Assembly: GCA_030015575.1 (NCBI GenBank) | Contig: JASDDO010000028.1 | Coordinates: 28,003,154 to 28,067,153 of the forward strand | DNA from: Agapanthus africanus | Lineage: Eukaryota; Streptophyta; Magnoliopsida; Asparagales; Amaryllidaceae | Length of the DNA stretch: 64,000 bases | Direction of reading: 5' to 3' | Shown here: piece after piece, positions 24,185 through 35,629 of the stretch | Position numbering within the stretch: position 1 is the stretch's first letter | Layout of the letters: each line of letters starts with the position of its first letter | Made by a program: the position numbers and the translations under genes | The notes under the pieces: model-generated | The model's database searches: none | The model's input: the letters and a program-made list of their open reading frames with translations, nothing else | What the model was told of the DNA's origin: nothing

Positions 24185-24607
24185 GTTCTCGTCAGCCAAT
24201 TCTTTAGCGAGCTTAGCTAACGCGTCCGCTTTGCTATTTTCCGCGCGTGGTATGTTCTCCAAAGTATAGGAGGGAATTTGGGTCAATAGTTGTTGCACCT
24301 TTTCGCCGTACTTCACCAACTCCGGTTTGCATGTTTGGTAGTCCCCATTTACTTGACTAACGACCAGTTGAGAATCCCCATATATAAGGAGGTCTTCAAT
24401 TCCCATGTCGATGGCGATCTCGAGGCCTGCTATCAAAGCTTCATATTCAGCTTCATTATTTGTCCTCGGCTCTGTTAAGGAGAAGGCGAAGCGCATTATC
24501 CCTCCTTGTGGAGTTACAAAGATGAGGCCTACTCCTGATTTGATTATGGGGGTACATTGTTTGCACTTCTTCATGGAAGATGCTCCGTCAAAATATAGTT
24601 CCCATCG
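24185..24607 (-). other. Second (archaeal-type) RNase H domain of D
   Basis: WELYFDGASS, NNEAEYEALIAGLEIA and IYGDSQLVVSQVNG carry the D-E-D signature. This extra RNase H after the native one defines the Tat lineage (established knowledge), so it places D, A and probably B. Confidence 0.85.
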
Positions 24608-25399
24608 GGTATCACCGCCGCCGATCGCGTCGAATGCATGTTCGTCCGGAAAATCGCAGTTCAGAGGAGAACCGGCAGGTACTGGATGCTCAGCGAGGAA
24701 GTCGGCAATGGCCTGGCCTTTCACTGCCTTAAGAGGTCGATACGTTATTGAGAACTCCATCAGGAGTAGAGCCCATTTAGCGAGTCGACCCGTCAATATA
24801 GCCTTTGACATCAAATATTTAAGAGGGTCCACCTTCGAGATGAGACGGACTTCGTACGCCAACGCGTAGTGCCTGGGCTTTGTTATCGCGAAGATTAACG
24901 CCAAGCAGTGTTTTTCAATGGGAGAGTAGTTGCTTTCTGCTACCAGCAGAACTCGACTTAAGTAGTAGAGTGCTCTCTCTTTTCCTTGATCGTTCTCTTG
25001 TGCCCATAATGCGCCTAAGGAACCTTCGAGGGCGGTTGTATAAAGAATGAGGGGTTTTCCCTTGACCGGTGTAGCCAACACCGGAGGGTTCTGCAGGTAC
25101 TGCTTGATCTCGTCTAGTGCACCTTGGCATTTGTGATCCCAAACGAATGGAGTTCCTTTCTTCATCAGGTGGCTGTAAGGACGGCACTTGCCTGAAAGAT
25201 TGGCGTTAAACCGCCGGATGTATGCGAGCTTCCCGTGGAGAGACCAAAACTGTTTGAGGGTTCTTGGCGGAGGTATTTCCATGATCGCCTTGATCTTAGA
25301 TGGATCTATTTCGATACCTCGATGTCGGATGACGAATCCTAGGAATTTACCCGAGGAGACTCCAAACGCGCATTTGAGGGGATTCATCTTCAAATTATA

Positions 25400-26002
25400 T
25401 TGCCGAAGGCGTTGAAATACAGTCTCCAGATGCTTTAAATGCTCTTCGTATGACATGCTCTTTACTACAAGGTCATCGATATAGCACTCGACGATGTCAT
25501 GTATGAGGTCGTCGAAGATTTTTGTCATGGCCCTTTGATAGGTAGCGCCGGCGTTCTTTAGGCCAAAGGGCATAACCCTGTAGCAGAATATACCCAAAGG
25601 GGTCCGGAAAGCGGTGTGCTTCTGGTCTTCGGGATGAATCTTTATCTGATTGTACCCTGATGAACCGTCCATAAAGGAGAAAACCTCGTGAGTGGACGTG
25701 TTATCTATCATTAGCTCGGTTACTGGTACTAGGAAATCGTCCTTTGGACAGGCTTTATTGAGATCCCTGAAATCCACGCATATGCGTACCGTCCCATTCT
25801 TCTTCATTACCGGGACGATATTAGCGATCCAGTCGGGATATTGGACTTCTTGGATAAATCCAGAATCGATTAGCTTCTTGACTTCGGCGTTGATGCTCAC
25901 TTCAAGCTCGAGTCGCATCCTTCTTGGCGCCTGCTTGACTGGTTTGATATCTGGGGATATTTTTAATTTATGCACAGCGATCTCCGGATCTAATCCTGGC
26001 AT
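25400..26002 (-). other. Reverse transcriptase core of D
   Basis: Recognised by VRICVDFRDLNKACPKD, FMDGSSGYNQI, MPFGLKNAGATYQRAM and the catalytic ECYIDDLVVKS. It copies element RNA into cDNA. The matching part of A is at 60190-61140. Confidence 0.9.
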
Positions 26003-27709
26003 CTCGGAGTAGTTCCACGCGAAGCAGTCTTTATGCCGTAAAAGCACGTTCTTTAACGCAGATACCCTTTCTTCAGATAGCAGCTCGCTGACAAATGTCG
26101 GTCGTGGGTCATCTGCCGATCCCAGCTCGACCTTCTTGAGGTTATCTGCAGTAGTATGTATGCCACCTTCCAGTTCTTTTGGAGCTGGCGGAAATTCTGA
26201 GACCACCTCATCATCGCTGTTCCCAAAGCACCAGGGAAGGTCATCCATGTTCTCGGGCTCTTCTTTTAATATCGTAATCGTATAACAGGTGCGAATCCGT
26301 TTCCAGGACTGAGGTGGATCTGGTTCTGCATTTGCGGCTTTGGGTTCGTGCTTTTGTGGCGGTGTTACCCTCCAGCCGTCGGATAAAGCGAATCCGCCCT
26401 GTTGGTACTGGTCCTCGACCCAGTTCTTGAAGGTGAAGCAGTCTTCGGTAGGATGTCCTATGGCTTGGTGATAAGAGCAATAGCTCAGATGAGAAGCCCT
26501 GTTAGCTTGCTCAGGGTGCTTAGACTCTGGAAGCGCGATCATTAGATGTTTTATAGCGAGCTTGAGTAATCTCTCCGTCTTGTCTCGAGGGAAGGAATAC
26601 ACTCGACTCATCTTCTTCATGAGGGAAAAATCCGAGCCGCGCAATACCCGATCGCGTAACTCTCTAATCCTGCGTCGTTGTCGTCGGTTCCCCTTTCCGC
26701 TTCTTGATTCATTTCTGCCTCTGCATCGGGCCTTTCGTACAACGGGTTGACAGGGATGAGCATCTTTGTCTTTTGCAGCCTGTTGAAACAGACGTTGCGT
26801 CCTGGCCTTCTCGTAGATGGCCATCTCGCAGTTGTGGTCTTCCCGAGCTTTTTGACCCACTTTCCTGATAAGCTTGTCCATTCGTTCTTCAAACGACGGA
26901 CTCGGCACTTCAATCGCGGGGTTTAGTTTTGACGAGGGGTTGGCATTTCCTGACAGGGCGTCCTCTTCTTCATCAAAGGTATATATAGCGTAGCTACTGT
27001 GGGCCCGTTCCCGTTTTCCGGTTCTCGCGTATCCAAGCCCAAGTGTTTCCATTTTCCCGTTGGGCAATTTGCGTTGAGTCCCAGGGACATCCCAAATCCT
27101 GTTGTAGAACCGAGCTTGTCGAACAGTCTGTTTTAAGGGTACTCCTTGGCGCTTTAATAGCCTCTTTAATCCATTTGTATAGTATCTGGGCAGATGGATG
27201 GGTTGGAGCCTGTCGAGTGTAGCATCCGCGCCATGCCAGATCTCTTTCTCTACTTTCGACTCTGAGGATCGGTAGAGTAGGATCACCTTCTCACCCTTTT
27301 GCCTGGAAGGGACGTAAAATGTTTGCAGGTCCTGCACATTGTGAGCTTGAAGCGTGTCGAGATCCTTGTAGTGTTCTCGCGGTACCATGGTGATTTCCAA
27401 ACTATGATCATCGCTAAGGGGTGCTTGTATTGACAGCCGATTGGAGAACACGGCATTAACCTCATCTTCTGAATCACTTCCGAAGACCAACATGGGGGCG
27501 GACGTCCCCAGGTTGTTGCGTTGAGATGGCCCGGCATAAACTATCTTCTCCTCTTCTTCGGTATCGCTCCCGAAAACAGGGATGGTGGCGGCGGCTTTGT
27601 TCTCCGGGTTGCGACACTTTTCTGTATCCTTGAAATCTGTCAAAAAGTACTTCGCATCTTCGTATTTGCGGACTTCGTTCACGGAAAATGGGTTCAACTC
27701 ACCTGTTAC

Positions 27710-28130
27710 GGTATACTCGAAACCATCCTTAAAGTACTTCATACACTGATGTTGTGTAGAAGGGATGATGTTGTACTCGTGTAGCCAAGGACGACCGAGC
27801 AAAGCGTTGTAGCAGGTCTTGGCGTCAATGACATGGAATTTGATGTCTGTGACGAGAAGTCTAAAGCGTAATGTTAGTATCACGGATCCGAGAGTCCGTG
27901 ACGATTGTGAATCGAAACCGGAGATAGTAATTTTGTCATGAGCGAGGTGTTGCACACTCATGCAGATTTCCTTCAGCACCCGAACATTAAGGAGATTGAC
28001 GGAGGATCCATTATCTACCAGGATCTTGCCTATCTTGATATCATGGCAGTATCCAGAGACATATAGGAGACGGTTGTGGTCGCACGTCCCGAGAAGGAGG
28101 TCTTCGTCACCAAAAGTGATGTCGGCCGTA
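27710..28130 (-). other. Aspartic protease domain of D
   Basis: KILVDNGSSVNLL fits the retropepsin active site, followed by TLRFRLLVTDIKFHVIDAKT and YNALLGRPWLH, typical of plant Ty3 proteases. A has the same domain at about 62463-62840. Confidence 0.8.
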
Positions 28131-29404
28131 TATACTTCCTCCAGTTCATCCTTCATCCTTTCAGTGGCGAGGAAGGGTTGGAATTGCTCAGGTTCTTGTA
28201 GCGCCTTAATTAGTGAGTCTCGCGCTTCTTTTGATAATAGGAGGGCATCGAGAATGCTAAGCTGAGAAGGTAGCTTCCTTAGGTGCGCTAGGATATTGTA
28301 GTCTACCTTACCCTTCCTGGGAGGGTCTTTGGTAGTCAGTTCTTTCATGACCTGGTCATCTAAAGTGATATCCTCAGTGACCTTTTCCTTTCCCTTATCT
28401 TTTCTACTCGCGGGCCCGAGATTCTTTTCTGGGAGTGTGCGATTGCGCAGCTGAATGTTCTCGCAGGCCTCCGATCTCTCCTCTTTCCTTAAAACGGATT
28501 CTTTAAAGAGAGGGCCCAGAGCCATTTCTTCATCAGAGTCGCTCCCAAAGGTGAGAATTTGTAACCCTCCGGCGTTAACCATGTAACAGTTTCCAGTAGT
28601 TCTGTTGTGCCCATCGACAGTACTTCTTCGTTCCCGACGGATCTTGCGTTTCATGCGCTTAAAATGTTGCCGATGAGCAACATATCCTTGCCACCATATC
28701 TTAAAGGCGTCGCACTCCTCCATGGGGTGTGAAATTTTCCGATGATATGCGCGATAATCAGGGTGCCTCTCCACCCCATCGAGCGTGTTTCCTTCCGAGG
28801 GTGGTAGCTTCATTCCCATTGACATGGCTTTGGCAAACCTTTTTTTTGTCTTGAATATCTTCTTGTCTGCCTCGGATGCTTTTCGATCTGGCGGGAGTAC
28901 TTCAACTCTTTCGTTCAGTCGTCTGCATTTGGCTCCTTCCGATGCGGCCATCTCACGCTCCTGATTCGCTTTACTCTTTAGACGAATCTCGTCTAGAAAG
29001 GCGTTGATCATTTCATCTGTTGGCCACACACGCTCTGGTTTCGGTTCTGCCGCCAGTTTCTTAGTGCCAGGAGTCTTCTCATCGTCGGTAAACGAGTGGG
29101 AGATTACGTTACAACTCGCCACATATCCCTCGGGTTCATCTGGCGAGCTTTCTCCATCATCTTCCTCTTGCAAGATGTGGCTGAGGAACTCTTGCAGCGT
29201 GACAGGAGTTCGCGCTTTTTGATTGTACTCTTCCAGTGCGTCGATTTGCTTCTGCAAGTTCGTACGCTCGTCTCCAGGCTTCATGGGCTTCTTGTATTTC
29301 TCCTTCTTTTTCTTCGAAGATTTTGACGGCTGGGCGTGAGTATTTGGGCCCTTATCGCGAGTCTTTGTAGTTGGGCAGGGCTTCAACATCCCTTCGATAA
29401 TTTA

Positions 29405-30724
29405 AGGTTCAAGAGGGTCCTTCCATTCGATCGCAGGGCACGCATGAAGGTCTCTCAGCATTCTTTTGGTTTTAGCTGATAGCACGACCTCCCATGGAGC
29501 TTCTTCAATAAAGGAGCAGGTTGCCCCTGGTGTATCTGCTTTCTTAGGAGTATGCGGTTGTGGTGGGTTCACCTTCCACTTTTCGGACAGTACAAACTTC
29601 CCGTGGAGGTATTGATCTTCAATCCATCCTTTGAAGACGAAGCAATCTTCAATCGGATGACTTACCGTTTGATGGTAAGGGCAATAGTTATGGTTATTCA
29701 CCTCAGTGGGTTGCGGCGGTCGCCTTGGATTTGGTAGGTTTATAAGTCTGTTACGTACTGCCAGCTCGAATAACCGTTTCGTCTTGTCTCGTGGGAACGA
29801 GTAGGGACGCTTCATCTTCTCATTATAATACCGGCGTCTCTCTTCCAATTGATCTGCCGGCTTCGGGGTGTTAGGTTGCTGCTGGGAATTCGTGAAGAAG
29901 GTTGCCCTTCCTTTACCCTTGTCATTCCGAGGTTCCAACTTCGGGGGAGGTGGTCTATGACCCATCTGGTCCATCTGAGCCAACTTGTCGATTAAAGCCT
30001 GGAATGTGGTTGGCTTAAAGAACATCATAAACTGGGAGATAGTTGCGTGAGGGTCTAGGGTTCCCACGAACATGCCCACTGCGGGTGCTTCCTCAATGCG
30101 TTGTTCGCATCTCGACCATAAATTCCGCCAGCGTATAGCATACTGGACCCAGGTTTTGCCTGGTTTTACCCTGGCGTTAATCAGTGCCGTTATTGGAATG
30201 CGTTCGCTGGCGCTTGCGAATCGCTGAGTGAATAGCAGCTCCATTTCAGCGAACGTCTTGATAGAATCGTTCGGGAGTTCTGAATACCATTCGAACGCTG
30301 TTTTTGATAAGCTGCCCACGAACTGGCGAAGCAACAGTTTATCATCGCCGTCGGTGTTACCGCAAAGGGCCCGGAACTGGGCAACATGTTGATGGGGATT
30401 GCCGGTCCCCTTATACACGTGGAATTTTGGTATTGTATAGCCCGGCGGGTATTTGATTTGATCGTACCAGCTTGGATACGGCCGGCCCGTCTTTACGACT
30501 TGACCAGCTGCCTCAGTCGCATGATGAACCCGGATTTGCTGGGCTATATAGTCGACCAAATCAGCCTTAGAGATTGTCTCTTCTTTGGCTGTTGAGAGGG
30601 CCGGTGGTGGATTTGACGTTTCTCCTCGGTCATCTTCAAGAACGATTGGGGGATCCTCGGCGGGTAGGTCTTGCTGGATCATCATTCCTATCATATCTTG
30701 GAAGAGAAGGCCCATACGCTGTAT
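29405..30724 (-). pseudogene. D gag core (capsid-like) with zinc-knuckle-like module
   Basis: The retrotransposon gag domain is recognised by PSWYDQIKYPPGYTIPKF, FEWYSELPNDSIKTF, ELLFTQRFAS and WVQYAIRWRNLW. It is followed by a basic KGKGRA stretch, the YSFPRDKTKRLFELAV segment and the module CPYHQTVSHPIEDC (CX2HX4HX4C). Gag forms the particle and binds RNA. Solo LTR E interrupts it upstream at 30730. Confidence 0.85.
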
Positions 30725-30729
30725 GTTGG

Positions 30730-32209
30730 TGTTGGGGTAAAAATTTACACCCCCGTTGACCGAGTCAAAGTCAAGGTCAACCCCAAGCAAGGTGGGCCCA
30801 AGCCCAGGTCAAGCGGGCCCATACCCAAGTCGAGCCCGCGGCCAGCCTCCTCCATGCCAACAACAAAAATCATGTAACAAATAGTTTTTATGTAATTTTT
30901 TGTGCATGAATGTAAACAAAGTGGGCACAAAGCCGATATTTTGTAAGCCCATGGCTTATGTGCAAAAATGAAATGGCACATGAGCCATGGGATGGCTAAA
31001 ATGCCATTTTTGAAAAGCCCAAGGGGCTATATGTAAATGTGTAAGCCTATAAAAGGCAACATGATGATGAATAAAAGATAGACTTTTCATTCCCTAAAAA
31101 ACTAGGGTTCTTTGTGCCTACTGCTCCTTCTCCAAGGTTCCAAAAACCTTCTTCTTTCTTTTGAATTAAATCAAGAGTTTAACTCTTCCTTTTCCCAAAA
31201 TAAATAGTTTTTCACCACAAAACCCACAAAGGGGAACTCAGATCTCCCACCAGATCTCGAAAAGAAGAGATTTTTAAAATCTCACATCTCTTGATCTTCA
31301 AGATCCGGCCAAAAGACAAGAAGAAGAAGAAGACCCATCTCTAAAAATCTAACTTTGGACAGATCCAAGACTCAAAAGAAAAGCCAAAGATTCCTAGGAG
31401 TTTAACTCCTTTCTAGATCTGTTGGAGTTTAACTCAATAAATTAATTTTCTGTCAGGAGTTTAACTCCAAAAATCCTTTGGGAGTTCAACTCCCCAACCT
31501 AAGGGCTAGGCCCCCCCTTTCTGCGGGTGTTTTCCCGCGGTCACGTGCGCCCACGTGACCCCGGGCGCTGAGGCGCCCAAACGGTCACGTGCGCCCACGT
31601 GACCTCGAGCGCTGATGCGCCCAGCGGTCACGTGCGCCCACGTGACCCCGGGCGCTGAGGCGTCCAGCGGTCACGTGCGCCCACGTGACCCCCGGGCGCT
31701 GAGGCGCCCAAACGGTCACGTGCGCCCACGTGACCCCGGATGCTGAGGCGCCCAAACGGTCACGTGTGCCCACGTGACCCCGGGCACTGAGGCGCCCAAA
31801 CGGTCACGTGTGCCCACGTGACCCCGGGCGCCGAGGCGCCCTGCGGTCACGTGTGCGCACGTGACCCCGGGCACTACGCGCCCATATGCTGTGCACGCGT
31901 CTTTTAGACGCTTTTTCCCCATTTTTTTTATACCCCCGTAAAAACTCTGCGGGGCCCCCGATATTTCCAAAACCCCTTCAAAACACGATACTGCATATTG
32001 AGTTCGCATGACCAGTTTAACTCGTCAATCGGAGGTTCCTTCGCTCCAAATGCGAGGGGTAATTAACGGCAGCTTAGTCCGCGGCTGCCGGAGATTCGGA
32101 TCCCCACAATCATTAAACCCCGGTCTACCCTAGGCAGGGGGAATCTGTAGTACGCCTGACAAGCGCGCGCGTATTCCCATCTCAATGGGGTGACGAAAAA
32201 CACCCTACA
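30730..32209 (+). mobile_element. Solo LTR E, Tat-like, 1480 bp
   Basis: It begins TGTTGGGGTAAAA, ends ACACCCTACA, and is flanked by the 5-bp duplication gttgg (30725-30729 and 32210-32214), inside D's gag. TATAAAAG at 31048-31055 sets the plus orientation. The middle holds dyads AAGAGTTTAACTCTT (31173) and AGGAGTTTAACTCCT (31396) and a G-box array. The 3' end has the CCCCACAATCA and GGGGGAATCTG motifs shared with the R-U5 of B and D. No internal sequence remains, so it formed by LTR-LTR recombination. Confidence 0.9.
31540..31865 (+). repeat. G-box dyad array in solo LTR E, about eight copies of 43 bp
   Basis: The unit is a dyad of GGTCACGTG / CACGTGACC arms with a 4-nt centre, followed by CCCGGGCGC and TGAGGCGCCC. 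That gives about 16 CACGTG G-boxes. Plant bZIP and bHLH factors bind this motif (established). Here it lies about 500 bp downstream of E's TATA box. Confidence 0.8.
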
Positions 32210-32214
32210 GTTGG

Positions 32215-33529
32215 CTGCTTGTTCAGCAGCTTCTTTGTCCTTCTTCTCCAGTATCCGGCGAAGGAATTCAGCGTCGGTTTCTTCCTCCTGGCGTGCGTCT
32301 GAGGACGTTTCTGGGTTTTCTTTTGGCCCGGTAAGTGCGGCCATATCATTCATCATTTCCTGGAGCTTTTGCTGTTGCTCCTGAGCTTTGGTTACCGACC
32401 GTGTAAGCGGTCTATGACCTGTGGACGCACGGCTGTCTTCTTTTCCAGACGCTATGTATACGGTGTGGACCATCATGCCCCCAGACTTAGGGCGTCTGGG
32501 CTCAGTGCTTTTAGCTGTCGTTGCAGGCTGGGGGATCTTCTCTGGCTTCCTCCTTTTATGAGCAGTGGAGGTTGAGGGGGCCGTTGAGGTGGGCGTTCAG
32601 ACAGCCTTTCGTGGTTTAGCCTGGTGACCGGCTTCCGGTTGGATTTTCAGCTTCTTGTGCTGGCGGGAGAAGTTTGGATCGATCATCGAGTCTCGGACCT
32701 GCCGCCAAACCTTATAGATTTTGGAAGACAGCCGTTAAGGGGATCGGGGCTGTTCTGACTTTATTTCCACAACACTTTTTAGTGGGGGAGGAGACCTCTT
32801 TAGCATTGCAGTAGGAGAATTCCTTCGCACCTTATTTAGCATCTCAAAGCTGTTCCCAGTTGGAACAGCAGCATTAACTTCTGCCATCGGGGCTGATGGA
32901 GTTAGCCCGGAGGGGGAGTTGCCCCCAGCCTTCTTTACTCGGCGCCAATGGCGACGTCGAGCGTGTCGAGCGGACGGCATTGGTTCAGCGGTGAGAATGG
33001 CTTCGTCTTGCCCCCTGTGTAGGTGGTGGGTCGCTTCTGGTGTTAGCCTGTCAAAGACCGATGTCCTTTGGGTAGCAGGAGCGGGAGCTGGGGCCGTCAA
33101 TCTTGTAAAGACGGACTTTTTGGCCGGGGAAGCCGCCTTGGCGATTTCGGGAGCAGGACCGGTCACTTTTTTAGAAGCATCCTTCTCTGGGATTGTAGGC
33201 CCCATGATGGGTCCACAGGATTTCTGGCCCAATCTAGAGAAGACTGAGGTGCTGATATTGGGCGACCCGTTGAAAGGAGCCGCGGCAGGGGTAAGACGAT
33301 CAAAGACCGACTTCTTGGGAGCTTCCTTTGTCAGCATCGGCGTCGCGAAGCTTGTTGGTGGGAGTATAGTCCTAAAGAACAATCCGGTAGTGGCCTGAGT
33401 CACCTGGTCCATCGGCATTGTGAATAACGAAGCAGCTTGGGGTCCGTAGGCTATACCTCCTGGCGAGGCAAAGCGTTGGTCGCAATTGCAGTCTGAGCAG
33501 TTGGAGAATTTCGCAGAAGTAGAAGCCAT
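32215..33529 (-). pseudogene. D gag N-terminal extension with SVFDRLT repeats
   Basis: It starts MASTSAKF at 33529, about 130 bp after the PBS. Short repeats KSVFDRLT, TSVFSRLG, KSVFTRLT and TSVFDRLT are spaced through a Pro/Ala-rich stretch, followed by an arginine-rich patch (RHARRRHWRRVKKAG) that could bind nucleic acid or act as an NLS. B has the same arrangement at 43044-44415. Tat elements often carry extra coding sequence upstream of gag. This copy is broken. Confidence 0.75.
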
Positions 33530-33660
33530 CGATCCTTTGCTTTCTACAATAAGCAAGACGCCAATTCTTAGTATCCTGAAACTCAAGGGCAACCATTAGC
33601 GAACCGCGATTGGTTCGCGAATCACGACACACGAAGTGTGGAGTGGAAAGAGGAAAAGGT

Positions 33661-33676
33661 CCCACCGGGCGTGCCA
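33661..33676 (-). promoter_or_regulatory. Primer binding site of D
   Basis: The minus strand reads TGGCACGCCCGGTGGG five bases (GATTC) after the LTR end GGGGAACA. B has the identical motif and spacing at 42900. The tRNA was not identified with certainty. Confidence 0.8.
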
Positions 33677-33750
33677 GAATCTGTTCCCCTCCGAATGGCG
33701 GCGCGACCGGGCGTCTCGCCTGTGATTCGGGGCAGATGCTAATTGGTGCC

Positions 33751-33915
33751 ATCCGTCCACCTCTCCGAAGATGCCAAGTTGATTTATGGCACCCTGTATC
33801 GGAGGTTTAGACGGATGCGTCTGATGTAGCAGACTTCGTCAGATTCCCCCTGGCTTGAGGGGTTTTTGATTGTGGGGACGCTCTTCCCTACAGGCGCAAG
33901 CCCCTGCAGTTAATT
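33751..33915 (-). promoter_or_regulatory. U5 hairpins of D
   Basis: 33751-33816 folds as three stacked stems (ATCCGTC/GACGGAT, CTCCGA/TCGGAG, TGCCA/TGGCA), the same design as B 42754-42819. Near 33890-33915 lies the GCAGG..CCTG stem with GGCTTGCG between. Both are in the RNA leader just before the PBS. Confidence 0.65.
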
Positions 33916-34239
33916 ACGCTACGCATTGTGGTAACAACTTTCTCCTTCTCCAGATGGTCACTTCGTATCGAGTGTGTTTGTTTTGTGTTTTGTTGCCCGT
34001 GGATTGTATATGGAGACTGAGTTATGTCGTCGCCCGTAGGGCGTGGACTAGTCCAAATCCGTATTATCTTAGATTTGGGTTTGGGGGTTTGGGTTTAAGG
34101 ATACGTTAGCCTCATTTGAGCCTAAGATAGACTTAAACGTTTGTTAAGGATACGTTAGTCTAGTTTTTAGACTAAGATCGACTTAACGGGATCGTTTAGA
34201 TCCAACAAGAGAGCAATAAAAGGGAGGGCTCTGTTGTTT

Positions 34240-34775
34240 AGTTTAGTGACGTTACGGTTGGTAGGTAGTTTAAGGACATTGCGGTCCATGGATAGTTTAA
34301 GGACATTGCGGTCCATGGGTAGTTTAAGGACATTGCGGTCCAATGTTAGTTTTAAGACATTGCGGTCAAGGTTAAGGACCTCATAGTCCGTGGATTTAGG
34401 GACTCCACAGTCCACAGTTAGTTTTAAGACATCCCGGTCAAGGTTAAGGACGTCATAGTCCATAGGTTTAAGGACCCCATAGTCCACAGTTAGTTTTAAG
34501 ACATCTCGGTCAAGGTTAAGGACCTCATAGTCCATGAGTTTAAGGACCCCACAGTCCATAGTTAGTTTTAAGACATCTCGGTCAAGGTTAAGGACCTCAT
34601 AGTCCATGAGTTTAAGGACCCCACAGTCCATAGTTAGTTTTAAGACATCTCGGTCAAGGTTAAGGACCTCATAGTCCATGAGTTTAAGGACCCCACAGTC
34701 CATAGTTAGTTTTAAGACATCTCGGTCAAGGTTAAGGACCTCATAGTCCATGAGTTTAAGGACCCCACAGTCCAT
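34240..34775. repeat. 72-bp and 27-bp type tandem repeats in D's LTR
   Basis: Units of TTTAAGACATCTCGGTCAAG plus AGGACCTCATAGTCC and AGGACCCCACAGTCC recur about seven times, and shorter GGACATTGCGGTCC units lie at 34260-34350. The long open frame on the minus strand reflects a period divisible by 3. The bracket hairpin follows at 34800-34862. Confidence 0.75.
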
Positions 34776-35059
34776 GTCAATGTGTGGTCATCGGGACCCG
34801 TCACCTCTTTGAAGACGTTGAGGAATTACAACGCCAAGTATCAAAGGAGTGAAGAGATGTACCCTTGAGCCGGGGTGGATTAAATTGTCTTTGGCCCAAT
34901 TTGGGATCAAGACCAATTAATTATGTTATGAGCCCATTAGCCCAGTTAAGTCTGAATTGAGGACTTATGGCCGTCTTGGGCTAAGCCCAATCATGTCTGG
35001 AATATTTGCTTCCTGTTGGTCTATTGAAGGAGAGGCTTTGCCTCTGGCCATTTAGCCAA

Positions 35060-35345
35060 TTAGGTCAATGCCTAGTGTTAAACACTAAAGACCAATCAGT
35101 GTTGAACACTGGGAATGAGATTGACAAGTTAGTGTTTAACACTAAAAGATAGTTGGTGTTAAACACCAGCAACAAGGCTTTCAAATTAGTGTTAAACACT
35201 AAAACAGATCAGTGTTAAACACTGGCAACAGAGATCTCAAATTAGTGTTAAACACTAAGGTAATCAGTGTTGAACACTGCAAATAAAGTTCATTGATTAG
35301 TGTTGAACACTAAAGCCCAACAGTGTTTTAACACTGGATTCAGGG
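35060..35345. repeat. AGTGTTAAACACT dyads in D's LTR
   Basis: About 11 copies of a 13-15 nt dyad with arms AGTGT/ACACT and a 3-nt centre (TAA, TTA or TGA), including the variant TGGTGTTAAACACCA in which both arms changed together. Confidence 0.75.
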
Positions 35346-35629
35346 GTTCCAATTTAGCGTTAGATGCTAAGGCAAGAGGGGCCACGTGGTAGCACGTGAG
35401 GGCGCCCTCCCTTCGTTTGTTCTGCTGAGAATATCGCATCTTTTGGAGCATCACGTGCCATCACGTGACGGGTGTTTAAATGGAGTATGTTAAAGCCTCT
35501 GCCAAGGGTCACGTGGGTCACGTGAGGCACTGCCTCAAAGGGGCTTTTCTGTAGATCTTTTAGGGGGGTCACGTAGTGACACGTGACCCTTCTTTTCTGT
35601 AGTTGTTTAGAAGATCTGTTAATCTCTTT

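Larger units (their letters stand above)
24180..29380 (-). pseudogene. D gag C-terminus, protease, RT, RNase H and second RNase H
   Basis: This is an open frame of about 1740 codons. Residues 1-300 are the gag C-terminal part with a zinc-knuckle-like module near 212-226; protease is near 420-560 (ILVDNGSS at 456-463); a 500-residue spacer holds another CX2HX4HX4C module near 971-984; RT is near 1130-1330 (YIDD at 1303); the native RNase H near 1410-1565; and a second RNase H near 1595-1735 (YFDGASS, TNNEAEYEAL, GDSQLVV). The spacer is long for a Ty3 element. Ogre relatives are known to splice between protease and RT; no such intron was recognised here. The element as a whole is broken despite this long frame. 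Confidence 0.85.

Noticed and set aside
34167-34775. Repetitive DYEVLNLDRDVLKL protein in D's LTR (also 19178-19516)
   Set aside because: Same effect of a 72-bp period in an LTR-derived repeat.
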